Notes: a model not told the origin generated them from the letters alone. A stretch of 8,293 bases of DNA from Bdellovibrionales bacterium (GCA_026713205.1 JAPOOY010000139.1:1-8293); one strand, 5' to 3'; shown: positions 1 to 5,845, counted from the stretch's first letter. Numbers and translations: made by a program.

Positions 1-2
1 AG

Positions 3-194
3 ACAAGCGATTCAAGTAAAAATAACTTTGTGCTGGCTTTACTGACTTGGGGGGAAGGGTGGCATAATAATCATCATTATCAATTGCAAAAGCCTTATTT
101 TGGAACTAAGTGGTATGAAGTGGATATCGCAGGAGCCTTGATTTCATTGTTTATTTGGGTGGAAGGAGTCTTTTTAAAAATTCCGCCAAAATAG
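3..194 (+). CDS. Fatty acid desaturase, C-terminal fragment (5' end outside window)
   Basis: The reading frame is open from base 3 to the TAG at 192-194 and gives 63 residues without a start, so the gene begins upstream of the window. The fragment carries GEGWHNNHH at fragment residues 17-25, which is the third histidine box of membrane acyl-CoA/acyl-lipid (delta-9 type) desaturases. These histidines help bind the di-iron centre that introduces a double bond into a fatty acyl chain at the membrane. The HNNHH box is followed by a YFGTKWYEVD stretch and a final hydrophobic segment (IAGALISLFIWVEGVFLKI), as expected for the C-terminus of this family. Substrate and regiospecificity cannot be told from the fragment. 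It converges with recO. The family call is firm; the exact subfamily is inference. Confidence 0.85.
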   Translation, partial: TSDSSKNNFVLALLTWGEGWHNNHHYQLQKPYFGTKWYEVDIAGALISLFIWVEGVFLKIPPK

Positions 195-308
195 AAGAGT
201 TTATTTCTCCGGCTTAAATTTTTAAATTTAGTGGAATATGATCCTCCTTTCATGAGCTTATTTTGCCTCCAATAAAAATCCTCAAAACTTAAATCCGATT
301 TGTGGAAT
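195..308. other. Convergent intergenic gap, desaturase/recO
   Basis: This is the 114-bp gap between the two converging 3' ends. It is AT-rich and contains an imperfect AT-only inverted repeat at 215-230 (TAAATTT-TT-AAATTTA). There is no GC-rich hairpin with a U-tract, so no standard terminator can be called on either strand. The open frame that crosses it on the minus strand also runs through the desaturase end, has no family features, and is not considered a gene. Confidence 0.4.
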
Positions 309-893
309 TTATAAATGAAGATAGTGGTTGAGAGCTTGATCCACTTGTTCTGAGATTTTTTTTTGCTCTTCTTCATTCATATTAAAGGAGTGATGATCTT
401 TTAGAGTTTTATTTAAAATTTCCTGACGAGACAGATTTTGCGGCAAAACCCCTTGGAGAAATAGAAGTTTGATTTGAAAGAATAACTTCAGTGTATCCAG
501 CCGAGGGCTTCTTTGAGTTTCTAAAAGCGCATTTCCCACTAAAGAAAAAAGTTCTTTGGAGTCCCCTTCTTCTCCTTCCAGGCTGAGAGCGCCGGCTGTT
601 TTCAGAATATAAAAAGCCATTTGAAGGCGATCATAGTCTTTCCGAAGATCATGAAAATCCTCTAACATCCAGGCTTGTCTTAAATGATGCAGGGATTGTG
701 AAGAGGGTTGGTATTCCGCCTCTATAAAGGAGGAAGGCTCCAACACTCCTCCGGCAAATCTTTTCTTACTCTTGAGAGCGCCTTTGGCTATAAAATTCAT
801 TTGGAGTCCATCGGAACTCAATCCTTTTACAATGAGATCGGATTCCCGGAAAGGAAAAGCTTTAAGCACAATAATCTTTACCCGTTTTAACAT
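309..893 (-). CDS. recO: DNA repair protein RecO
   Basis: RecO works with RecF and RecR in recombinational repair: it binds single-stranded DNA and SSB, and helps load RecA. The predicted product has 194 residues. The N-terminal third has the RecO OB-fold pattern: VLKAFPFRESDLIV at residues 9-22, FIAKGALKSKKRFAGGVLEP at 34-53 (matching the family's KGarkskkRf.g.LeP), and FIEAEY at 56-61. The rest is the helical RecO C-terminal domain with LKLFFQIKLLFLQGVLP at 135-151. No CxxC zinc-binding pairs are present. The length is below the roughly 240 residues of E. coli RecO, so the C-terminal domain is compact. An upstream in-frame ATG at 950 exists, but the start at 893 is preferred: it has an AAGGAAGG ribosome site 4 nt upstream and avoids overlap with the divergent gene. 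The C-terminus is divergent, but the N-terminal motif supports the call. Confidence 0.88.
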   Translation of the reverse strand: MLKRVKIIVLKAFPFRESDLIVKGLSSDGLQMNFIAKGALKSKKRFAGGVLEPSSFIEAEYQPSSQSLHHLRQAWMLEDFHDLRKDYDRLQMAFYILKTAGALSLEGEEGDSKELFSLVGNALLETQRSPRLDTLKLFFQIKLLFLQGVLPQNLSRQEILNKTLKDHHSFNMNEEEQKKISEQVDQALNHYLHL

Positions 894-897
894 TAAA

Positions 898-905
898 CCT
901 TCCTT
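898..905 (-). promoter_or_regulatory. Ribosome binding site deciding the recO start
   Basis: Read on the minus strand, AAGGAAGG lies 4 nt before the ATG at 893-891. It favours this start over the in-frame ATG at 950, which would lie inside the divergent dehydrogenase gene. Confidence 0.7.
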
Positions 906-917
906 AAAAGCGCTTTT
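906..917. repeat. Perfect 12-bp palindrome between recO and the dehydrogenase
   Basis: AAAAGCGCTTTT is self-complementary and sits in the 44-bp divergent gap, close to the estimated recO transcription start. It could be an operator half of a shared control region, or a chance AT-flanked palindrome. Confidence 0.45.
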
Positions 918-923
918 TTGATT

Positions 924-939
924 ATTATCCCAGGATAAT
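924..939. repeat. Inverted repeat overlapping the dehydrogenase start codon
   Basis: ATTATCC-CA-GGATAAT has perfect 7-bp arms around a 2-bp centre. Its right arm ends on the second base of the ATG at 938-940, and its left arm contains the candidate recO -10 box. Its position fits an operator acting on both divergent genes, or an RNA hairpin at the initiation site. The geometry is visible; the function is inferred. Confidence 0.45.
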
Positions 940-950
940 GAACATTTCAA
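924..950 (-). promoter_or_regulatory. Candidate recO promoter
   Basis: On the minus strand TTGAAA (950-945) and GATAAT (929-924) resemble sigma-70 -35 and -10 boxes, with a short 15-bp spacer. The start of transcription would fall near 917, about 24 nt before the recO start codon. The spacing is below the optimum of 17, so this is tentative. The element overlaps the first codons of the divergent dehydrogenase gene. Confidence 0.3.
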
Positions 951-2272
951 TTATTGGCGCGGGAAGGATTGGTCTGATCTTAGGAGCCTGTCTGGCGGAA
1001 AGGGGACATTCCGTATTATTTACGGATAGGGATTTTAAAAAGCTAAAAGATATTTCATTGGGAAGAGTGCCTTTTTATGAGCCTGGATTGAAGGCCCTTT
1101 TTCGGAAAAATAAATCCCGTTTAAAATGGGTGGAAGAGCCTCAGGATATTATTGCCTCTGAAATTATATTTCTCACCTTGAGCCTTCCGGTGAAGATAAA
1201 TGGTGATTTTGATATGTCCGGAGTAAAAAGTTGGATTCGCCAAATTATTCGTTACACCGAAAAGGAAAAGCTCCTTATTTTAAAAAGTACCTTTCCTTTA
1301 GGAACCAATCGTGTTCTCCAGTCCTTGGCTGATAAGGCAAAAGCCCCTCTTCATATTGTTACCTGTCCGGAGTTTTTAAGACAGGGTCAGGCGCTTAGCG
1401 ATATTCAAAACCCGGATCGTATTGTTATTGCCGGACCATCTCAAAAAGTTAACAAAAAAGTGGAACGACTTTATAAGAGTTTTTCCAGCGGCCCTGTGAT
1501 CTTCACTTCACCGGAAACGGCGGAAATCAGCAAGCTTGCCGCCAATTCTTTTTTGGCTTTAAAAATCAGTTTTATCAATTTAATTGCTAATGTGTCGGAA
1601 GGGTTTTCTGTTGATATGAATGACCTTAAGAATATTTTAGGTTCAGACCCTCGTATTGGAAAACCTTTTCTTCAGCCCGGCTTGGGGTTCGGGGGCTCCT
1701 GTCTGCCAAAGGATTTAAAACACCTTATTTTTCAAGGGCAGCGACAAAAAAATCTTATCGGTCTTTTGAAGGAAGTGGAAGCCTTAAATCGGAACAGGGT
1801 TCCTCATTTTTTTCAACAGATAAAAAAACAAAGTCAAACTCTCACACATAAAACCTATGCTTTTTGGGGATTAAGCTTTAAGGCAAATACAGATGATATA
1901 AGAACTTCTCCCGCTGTTTTATTGGCTCTTCAGCTTTTAAAAACAGGAGCAAAAATCCAGATTTTTGATCCTTTGTTCAAAGAGGAATGGAAGTCTCTTT
2001 TTCATTTTTCCCAAAGCAAAAAATCAGTTAAGGTTACTTTTCATAACACACCTCTTTCCGCCTTAAAGTCCGCTCATGGTTTAATTATTGGAACAGATTG
2101 GAAAGGATTTCAGAAAATTCCATTAGACGACATAAAATCTCAATTGAAAACTCCGTTTATCGTAGATGGCAGGGGGATTTTTAATGTTAAAGAACTTATG
2201 CGGAAAGGATTTAAGGTGTATCAGGCTGGAGGGATTTTCCATGAGGATTCAATTTATACTCCTCCAGTTTGA
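938..2272 (+). CDS. ugd: UDP-glucose 6-dehydrogenase family protein (UDP-glucose/GDP-mannose dehydrogenase)
   Basis: This NAD-dependent cytoplasmic enzyme family oxidises a nucleotide sugar twice to the uronic acid, classically UDP-glucose to UDP-glucuronate, feeding polysaccharide or lipid A modification. The 444-residue product is full length for the family. Visible features in order: Rossmann NAD motif GAGRIG at residues 7-12 followed by an acidic FTDRD near 28-32; KSTFPLGT; the CPEFLRQGQAL substrate loop; AEISKLAANSF with the conserved Lys199; FGGSCLPKD with catalytic Cys255; and FWGLSFKANTDDIRTSP of the C-terminal UDP-binding domain. The start ATG is followed directly by the Rossmann strand, so no other start fits. 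The ribosome site is weak (AGGA). No other sugar or capsule genes lie beside it, so the pathway is not set by context. UDP-glucose is the likeliest substrate; a related UDP-sugar or GDP-mannose cannot be excluded. Confidence 0.9.
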   Translation: MNISIIGAGRIGLILGACLAERGHSVLFTDRDFKKLKDISLGRVPFYEPGLKALFRKNKSRLKWVEEPQDIIASEIIFLTLSLPVKINGDFDMSGVKSWIRQIIRYTEKEKLLILKSTFPLGTNRVLQSLADKAKAPLHIVTCPEFLRQGQALSDIQNPDRIVIAGPSQKVNKKVERLYKSFSSGPVIFTSPETAEISKLAANSFLALKISFINLIANVSEGFSVDMNDLKNILGSDPRIGKPFLQPGLGFGGSCLPKDLKHLIFQGQRQKNLIGLLKEVEALNRNRVPHFFQQIKKQSQTLTHKTYAFWGLSFKANTDDIRTSPAVLLALQLLKTGAKIQIFDPLFKEEWKSLFHFSQSKKSVKVTFHNTPLSALKSAHGLIIGTDWKGFQKIPLDDIKSQLKTPFIVDGRGIFNVKELMRKGFKVYQAGGIFHEDSIYTPPV

Positions 2273-2429
2273 AATTTTCCGGTTCTTCATAAGAAAAAAC
2301 GCTTACACCCTTTTAACAGACTATAAGGGTCAAAAATTCAAACACGATTGGTATAAATTGGATGTGTGGTCATTTTTTTTAAAGGAGCCGCATTTCCAAG
2401 GTTGATCGCAGAGAGACTCGGCTTTAGGA

Positions 2430-2455
2430 AAAGGATGCAGACAGCTACAGCCTTT
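2430..2455 (+). other. Interrupted RNA hairpin
   Basis: AAAGG pairs with CCTTT, followed inward by TG/CA and AG/CT pairs separated by single mismatches, closing on an ACAG loop. It is followed by CTATATTT rather than a clean U-tract, so it is only a weak transcript-end candidate for the upstream dehydrogenase gene. Confidence 0.25.
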
Positions 2456-2525
2456 CTATATTTAAATCCAAACTTACTTTTTTGAAGACTTTCGTTTTAT
2501 TATAGATTGCCTCAATCCTCAATTT

Positions 2526-2542
2526 GGACGGCTGGATCGTCC
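2526..2542. other. Short hairpin, 5-bp GC-rich stem
   Basis: GGACG and CGTCC flank a 7-nt loop (GCTGGAT). The stem is perfect but not followed by a T-tract. It may be part of a structured leader or RNA, or may be chance. Confidence 0.3.
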
Positions 2543-2575
2543 CTGAAAAATGGGAATTTATCAAAAAAATTATAC

Positions 2576-2599
2576 AAAAGGCCCTGAAAAAGGGTTTTT
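2576..2599. terminator. Candidate intrinsic terminator
   Basis: CCCT (2582-2585) pairs with AGGG (2591-2594) across a GAAAA loop. It is extended by two G-U pairs and A/T pairs and is followed by TTTTT (2595-2599). An A-tract precedes it. The GC core is only 4 bp, so termination would be weak. It lies too far from the dehydrogenase stop to be an obvious end for that gene; it could end a small RNA starting within the gap. Confidence 0.35.
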
Positions 2600-2665
2600 G
2601 AGCCATAATTTGTGAGAAAAAGGCTGAAAAAGCAATTTTTTTATAGTTTTATTCAAAAATCGTCG

Positions 2666-2671
2666 TATAAT
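2666..2671 (+). promoter_or_regulatory. Consensus -10 box (TATAAT) before the small secreted protein
   Basis: TATAAT is a perfect sigma-70 -10 box, but no good -35 is seen at 16-18 bp upstream, where the sequence is T-rich. A start near 2678 would leave a leader of only about 6 nt before the preferred ATG at 2684. That is odd but compatible with the weak ribosome site there. In AT-rich DNA such a hexamer can be chance. Confidence 0.3.
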
Positions 2672-2683
2672 AGGTTGAGTTCT

Positions 2684-2923
2684 ATGAAAAACTTTCTAAA
2701 AATTGTTTTTGTGATGGGTTTGGCTTTAGCTTTTCCGGTTTTTGGAGCGGTATCACCGGAAAATTGCACCGCCGCCAAACGAGGGGATCATGTAACAGGA
2801 AAATATGCCTCTCTCTTGCGTTGCGCTAAAGATAAAAATTGCCCGACTTATCGTCGTCCTAAGCCGACAAAAAGACAAAAAGTGAAAAAGCCTCAAGGAG
2901 GAACACCAGACGGCTCTCGTTAA
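2684..2923 (+). CDS. Small secreted basic protein with three cysteines, unknown function
   Basis: The 79-residue product is not one I recognise. It opens with a clear signal peptide: MKNFLK, a hydrophobic core at residues 7-20, and a likely cleavage after Gly21 (VFG-AVS). The mature part of about 58 residues has Cys28, Cys47 and Cys53, then a strongly basic, proline-containing tail (RRPKPTKRQKVKKP at 57-70). An odd number of cysteines suggests one disulfide plus a free or intermolecular Cys. The frame is open from a GTG at 2612, but that start has no ribosome site and would bury the signal peptide, so the ATG at 2684 is chosen. Its own ribosome site is weak. The stop is 35 nt before the histone-fold gene, so co-transcription is likely. 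The signal peptide is convincing; function is unknown. Confidence 0.6.
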   Translation: MKNFLKIVFVMGLALAFPVFGAVSPENCTAAKRGDHVTGKYASLLRCAKDKNCPTYRRPKPTKRQKVKKPQGGTPDGSR

Positions 2924-2946
2924 GAACTCAATGTCAACAACATTAT

Positions 2947-2954
2947 AAAGGAGG
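2947..2954 (+). promoter_or_regulatory. Very strong ribosome binding site for the histone-fold gene
   Basis: AAAGGAGG, a near-complete complement to the 16S rRNA tail, sits 4 nt before the ATG at 2959. It is the strongest such site in the window and suggests high translation, as expected for an abundant DNA-binding protein. Confidence 0.75.
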
Positions 2955-2958
2955 AAAA

Positions 2959-3168
2959 ATGTCATTAGTTGTTACAAAAAAAGTAAAGGATCTTTTTAAG
3001 GAAAAGGGATTAAAAACTTCCCAGGAAGCCATAGAGGCCATTAATCAGGAGTTGAAAAAGTTCTGTTTAAAGGCTGCTGATAAAGTAATAGCGGATAAAC
3101 TGAAAACAGTTAAAGCTCATCATGTCCCTAAGCTGGATTCGGCTTTAGGGTCTAACGACAACCTGTAA
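2959..3168 (+). CDS. Bacterial histone-fold protein (HBb/archaeal-histone-like)
   Basis: The 69-residue product fits a single histone fold: helix 1 at about 5-16 (VTKKVKDLFKEKG), a long helix 2 at about 20-47 (TSQEAIEAINQELKKFCLKAADKVIADK), loop 2 with KTVKA at 49-53, and helix 3 at about 54-62. The ADxxKTVKAxxV segment is the most recognisable histone signature, equivalent to GRKTIKAEDI in archaeal HMfB. Known relatives in Bdellovibrio are small dimeric nucleoid proteins that bind DNA without the classical wrapping. A role in chromosome organisation is therefore likely. The Arg and Asp that clamp loop 2 in HMfB (R52, D59) align with Leu48 and His55 here. The tail GSNDNL is short and uncharged overall. 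The gene lies 35 nt after the secreted-protein gene and 19 nt before dppA. The fold call rests on sequence pattern, not on a search. Confidence 0.75.
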   Translation: MSLVVTKKVKDLFKEKGLKTSQEAIEAINQELKKFCLKAADKVIADKLKTVKAHHVPKLDSALGSNDNL

Positions 3169-3187
3169 AGTTCTGTTTTTTAGATCA

Positions 3188-4843
3188 GTGAAAAACTCTC
3201 GGGAATCATTTGTCCTGGGGGGATTCTTGAGAATACAGAGGAAAAAGTCCGCCTTTAATAGCCAGCGCTATATAAGTTGGCTATGGATTCTTTTGTTTAT
3301 TTATAGTCCGGCTTTTTCAAAAACTCTTGTTTATTGTTCAGAGGCCAGCCCCGACTATTTTAATCCTCAGCTTTCCTTAAGCGGTTCCGCTTTTGATGCC
3401 ACTTCTTTAGTTTACAGCCGGTTATTGGAATTTGGTTCTAAGGGTAAAAAATTCCAACCCGGAGTGGCGAAAAAATGGACCATTTCAAAAGATGGCCGGA
3501 TTTACACCTTTTATTTAAGGAAAAATGTATCCTTCCATTCACGGGGAGATTTCAAGCCCACCCGCTTTCTAAATGCGGATGATGTGGTTTGGAGTTTTGA
3601 ACGACAGAGGAACAAAAATCATCTCTTTCATAAAGTGAATGGCGGGGGTTATCGTTTTTTTCAGGCCTTGGATTTGCCTGATCTTCTCCTGGAAGTCAGA
3701 AAAAAAAATGATTATGAAGTTCAGTTTATTTTAAAAACTCCGCATGTCGTTTTTCTTTCTTATTTGGCTATGGAATTTGCCAATATCCTGTCTCGGGAGT
3801 ATGGAGATTGGCTGGCAAAACATGGAAAAAAAGAAAAAATTGATTTTGAACCCGTGGGAACAGGGCCTTTTATTTTTAAGAAGTATATTAAAGACAGTTT
3901 AATTCGTTATGTGCGAAATGACGGATACTATTTAGGTCCGGCCGCTCTTGAGAAAATTGTATTTTCCATTACTCCTGATCCCACAGTTCGGTTTCAAAAA
4001 TTAAAAAAGGAGGAATGTCATCTCATGGCCTTTCCTCAGCCTTCGGATAGAGCCGCTATGAAAAAACATAAAAATATTCAGGTGATGGACGGAATCACCT
4101 ATAATGTGTCCTACTTAGCCATAAATACACGAAAGCCGCCTTTTAATAATTTAAAGGTAAGGAAAGCCATTGCCCATGCTCTAAATCGGGATCTTTATAT
4201 CAAAGCTATTTATAAAAATATGGCGGAAGTGGCTCATTCCCCTGTTCCTCCAACTCTGTGGGGGCATGAAAAAATAACCAGTCCGTCCTATTCCGTTGAA
4301 AAATCCAAAAAACTTTTAAGAGAGGCGGGATATGGAAAAGGATTTAAACTCAAGCTTTGGACGATGCCTATTTCCAGGCCCTATAACCCTAATGGAAAAA
4401 AAATGGGAGAACTTATGCAGGCGGATTTAAAAAAAGTGGGGATTCAGGCCGATTTGGTAACTTATGACTGGCCAGCTTATATTGCAAAAAGCGCTCGGGG
4501 GGAGCATGATTTAATTCAAATGGGCTGGACGGCGGATATTCCTGACCCGGGAAATTTTCTGGGTACTTTACTTTCCTGTCAGGCGGTGGATTCCGGAGCG
4601 AATTTATCCGGTTGGTGCGAAGCTCGTTATGATAAGCTCATTCATCAAGCTGTTCAGTGGCCTGTTTCCCTTTCCCGCCGTCTTTCTTTATATAAAAGGG
4701 CACAGAGGATTTTCAGGCAAAAGCTTCCGTGGGTGCCATTGGCTCATGCTTATCATACCGCCGCTTTTTCTCCCCGATTAAAAGGATATAGAATCAAGCT
4801 TTTTGGTTCGGAGCGCTTTTATGAGTTGTCTTTATCTGATTGA
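3188..4843 (+). CDS. dppA: Periplasmic dipeptide-binding protein, DppA-like (ABC transporter SBP family 5)
   Basis: This is the periplasmic receptor that hands dipeptides to a DppBCDF-type importer. The 551-residue precursor has a basic N-region, a hydrophobic core (YISWLWILLFIY, 28-39) and likely cleavage after Ser44. The mature protein would start KTLVYCSE, as E. coli DppA does, and would have 507 residues. Similarity runs end to end: FNPQLS, FKPTRFLNADDVVWSF, PVGTGPF, DGYY, FSITPDPTVRFQKL, RPYNPN and MGWTADIPDPGNF. Arg397 and Asp450 align with the DppA residues that bind the peptide carboxyl and amino ends. All four disulfide cysteines are retained (Cys50 and the ECHL Cys; SCQ and GWCE 13 residues apart). 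The GTG start lacks a clear ribosome site. A TTG at 3227, also leaving a signal peptide, is an alternative. No permease or ATPase genes are adjacent. Confidence 0.92.
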   Translation: MKNSRESFVLGGFLRIQRKKSAFNSQRYISWLWILLFIYSPAFSKTLVYCSEASPDYFNPQLSLSGSAFDATSLVYSRLLEFGSKGKKFQPGVAKKWTISKDGRIYTFYLRKNVSFHSRGDFKPTRFLNADDVVWSFERQRNKNHLFHKVNGGGYRFFQALDLPDLLLEVRKKNDYEVQFILKTPHVVFLSYLAMEFANILSREYGDWLAKHGKKEKIDFEPVGTGPFIFKKYIKDSLIRYVRNDGYYLGPAALEKIVFSITPDPTVRFQKLKKEECHLMAFPQPSDRAAMKKHKNIQVMDGITYNVSYLAINTRKPPFNNLKVRKAIAHALNRDLYIKAIYKNMAEVAHSPVPPTLWGHEKITSPSYSVEKSKKLLREAGYGKGFKLKLWTMPISRPYNPNGKKMGELMQADLKKVGIQADLVTYDWPAYIAKSARGEHDLIQMGWTADIPDPGNFLGTLLSCQAVDSGANLSGWCEARYDKLIHQAVQWPVSLSRRLSLYKRAQRIFRQKLPWVPLAHAYHTAAFSPRLKGYRIKLFGSERFYELSLSD

Positions 4844-4849
4844 TTTACT

Positions 4850-4867
4850 GAAAAGTGAAGGCTTTTC
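4850..4867 (+). terminator. Candidate weak terminator after dppA
   Basis: GAAAAG (4850-4855) and CTTTTC (4862-4867) form a perfect 6-bp stem with a TGAAGG loop, followed by only TTT. The stem is AT-rich, so termination would be inefficient; an RNA end point here is tentative. Confidence 0.3.
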
Positions 4868-4955
4868 TTTACGACGAAAGTCTGGAAAATCGCTTAGGTT
4901 TGAAGGTTGATCTGCCGATAGTTTTTTTGAGTATCAAAAACAAAGAGGAGTTTCC

Positions 4956-5831
4956 ATGAAGAGAATAATCATTATTTTAGTTATCAGCTGTTTGACACTT
5001 CATTGTGATCCGCCTCCGAAAAAAGCGGAAAAAGATCAGGATCTGCGTTTGGAGAATTTAATTTATACTGTGGCCCTTTCCTCTTTAAAAGTGGCCTATC
5101 AAATGGATATTAAGCGGAGGGATAATGTTTTAAAACAAGTGCGTAAGCAATTGGAAAAAGAACGCGAAAAATCCTCAGTTGCATTAAGAGCTTTTGAGGA
5201 GCGGGTGCAGGGTCTCATTCAGGAAAATGCCAATGTTTCTGGAAATACAAGTGGTGTGACATTACAGTTTCAGGAATCCTCTCTTTCTTTGGAAGATCAA
5301 CTGGTTCAACTGGAAACAGTTGTTTTTGGGGAAGAGGATTCAAAAGGACTTTTATTCCGTGTTAAATTTCTATTGGAAAAATGGGATTTATTGAATACTT
5401 CACCTCCATCCTCCACAGAAGTCCCAGAGGTTTCAGTGGAAGTAAAACCATTTCAATTACAGGGAGAATCTTCTAATGAGGAGATTGACAATGAGACGCG
5501 ATTAAAAAACTTAGTTCTTTTTATTCATGGAGAGGGGGATTCTCCAGGAGTTCTTTTTCAAATGGAAGAGTTGGAGAAAGCTTTATCTAATGACGGCTTG
5601 ACGGCGGATCAGATGGAAACTCTGGAAGAAAAGACCGTAGTTTTTGTTCAGGAACAAAGTGGTCAGGTCTCTGAAGAAGCTTCTATTGAAGATCGAATCG
5701 CCCGATTGGAGAACCTTATTTATGGAACAGAGGAATTGAAAGGGGTTATCTCTCAAATCCAGCATTTACAAACACAAGTCGTTTCCGCTCCTGTTTCCGC
5801 CGCTGAAGCTGTTGATAGTAAACAGGAATAA
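4956..5831 (+). CDS. Predicted lipoprotein with repeated 'LExxxxG' motif, unknown function
   Basis: The 291-residue product begins MKRIIIILVISCLTLHCDPPP, a short lipoprotein signal peptide. Cys17 (LTLHC, with unusual His at -1) or Cys12 (VISC, a better lipobox but very short) would be lipidated. Asp18 follows Cys17; in enterobacteria Asp at +2 retains lipoproteins in the inner membrane. The body has a repeated unit of about 32 residues at 111-142, 178-209 and 243-274: (S)xED/TxLxxLExxx(F/Y/H)GxxxxxGxLxxxxxxL. A degenerate copy lies near 31-47, where RLENLIY recurs exactly as at 250-256. Similar RLxxLExxxFG repeats occur in other bacterial envelope proteins, as I recall. Residues 50-90 are charged and likely coiled coil; linkers at 143-177 and 210-242 are Glu/Pro/Ser-rich. 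AGAGGAG lies 5 nt before the ATG. I infer an envelope structural or scaffold role; no enzyme motif is present. Confidence 0.7.
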   Translation: MKRIIIILVISCLTLHCDPPPKKAEKDQDLRLENLIYTVALSSLKVAYQMDIKRRDNVLKQVRKQLEKEREKSSVALRAFEERVQGLIQENANVSGNTSGVTLQFQESSLSLEDQLVQLETVVFGEEDSKGLLFRVKFLLEKWDLLNTSPPSSTEVPEVSVEVKPFQLQGESSNEEIDNETRLKNLVLFIHGEGDSPGVLFQMEELEKALSNDGLTADQMETLEEKTVVFVQEQSGQVSEEASIEDRIARLENLIYGTEELKGVISQIQHLQTQVVSAPVSAAEAVDSKQE

Positions 5832-5845
5832 AAAGACTCTTTTTT
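5830..5845 (+). terminator. Weak terminator-like hairpin after the lipoprotein gene
   Basis: AAAAAG (5830-5835, overlapping the stop codon) can pair with CTTTTT (5839-5844) across a 3-nt loop, ending in a T-run. The stem is nearly all A-T and would be unstable, so this is a weak call. It is the only terminator-like element between the lipoprotein gene and nuoA. Confidence 0.25.

Larger units (their letters stand above)
2273..2683. other. Non-coding stretch of about 410 bp with several small hairpins
   Basis: No open frame here has a ribosome site or family features. The stretch holds a 6-bp ACCCTT/AAGGGT inverted repeat around 2309-2332, an interrupted hairpin at 2430-2455, a GGACG/CGTCC hairpin at 2526-2542, and a terminator-like hairpin at 2576-2599. 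The motif CTGAAAAA recurs at about 2543, 2584 and 2624, spaced 41 and 40 nt. The stretch should contain the dehydrogenase 3' UTR and the promoter for the downstream genes. A small structured RNA is possible but not shown. A GTG-initiated extension of the next gene from 2612 is open but lacks a ribosome site. Confidence 0.5.

Noticed and set aside
95..376. Minus-strand open frame of 93 codons at the left end
   Set aside because: It runs through the desaturase C-terminus and into the recO 3' end, has no ribosome site or family features, and both overlapping genes are well supported.
708..890. Plus-strand open frame inside recO
   Set aside because: It is fully antisense to the conserved RecO N-terminal domain, with no motif.
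2309..2332. ACCCTT/AAGGGT inverted repeat as terminator of the dehydrogenase gene
   Set aside because: The stem is only 6 bp with a large loop, and no T-tract follows.
2166..2405. Plus-strand open frame across the dehydrogenase end
   Set aside because: Most of it is an alternate frame of the dehydrogenase gene; the part beyond 2272 has no recognisable feature or ribosome site.
2612..2683. N-terminal extension of the small secreted protein from GTG at 2612
   Set aside because: There is no ribosome site, and it would place 24 basic residues before a clear signal peptide.
2753..2965. Minus-strand open frame opposite the secreted-protein gene
   Set aside because: It is an antisense shadow that even covers the ribosome site of the histone gene; no features support it.
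5583..5765. Minus-strand open frame within the lipoprotein gene
   Set aside because: It is an antisense shadow of the third repeat region with no coding evidence.
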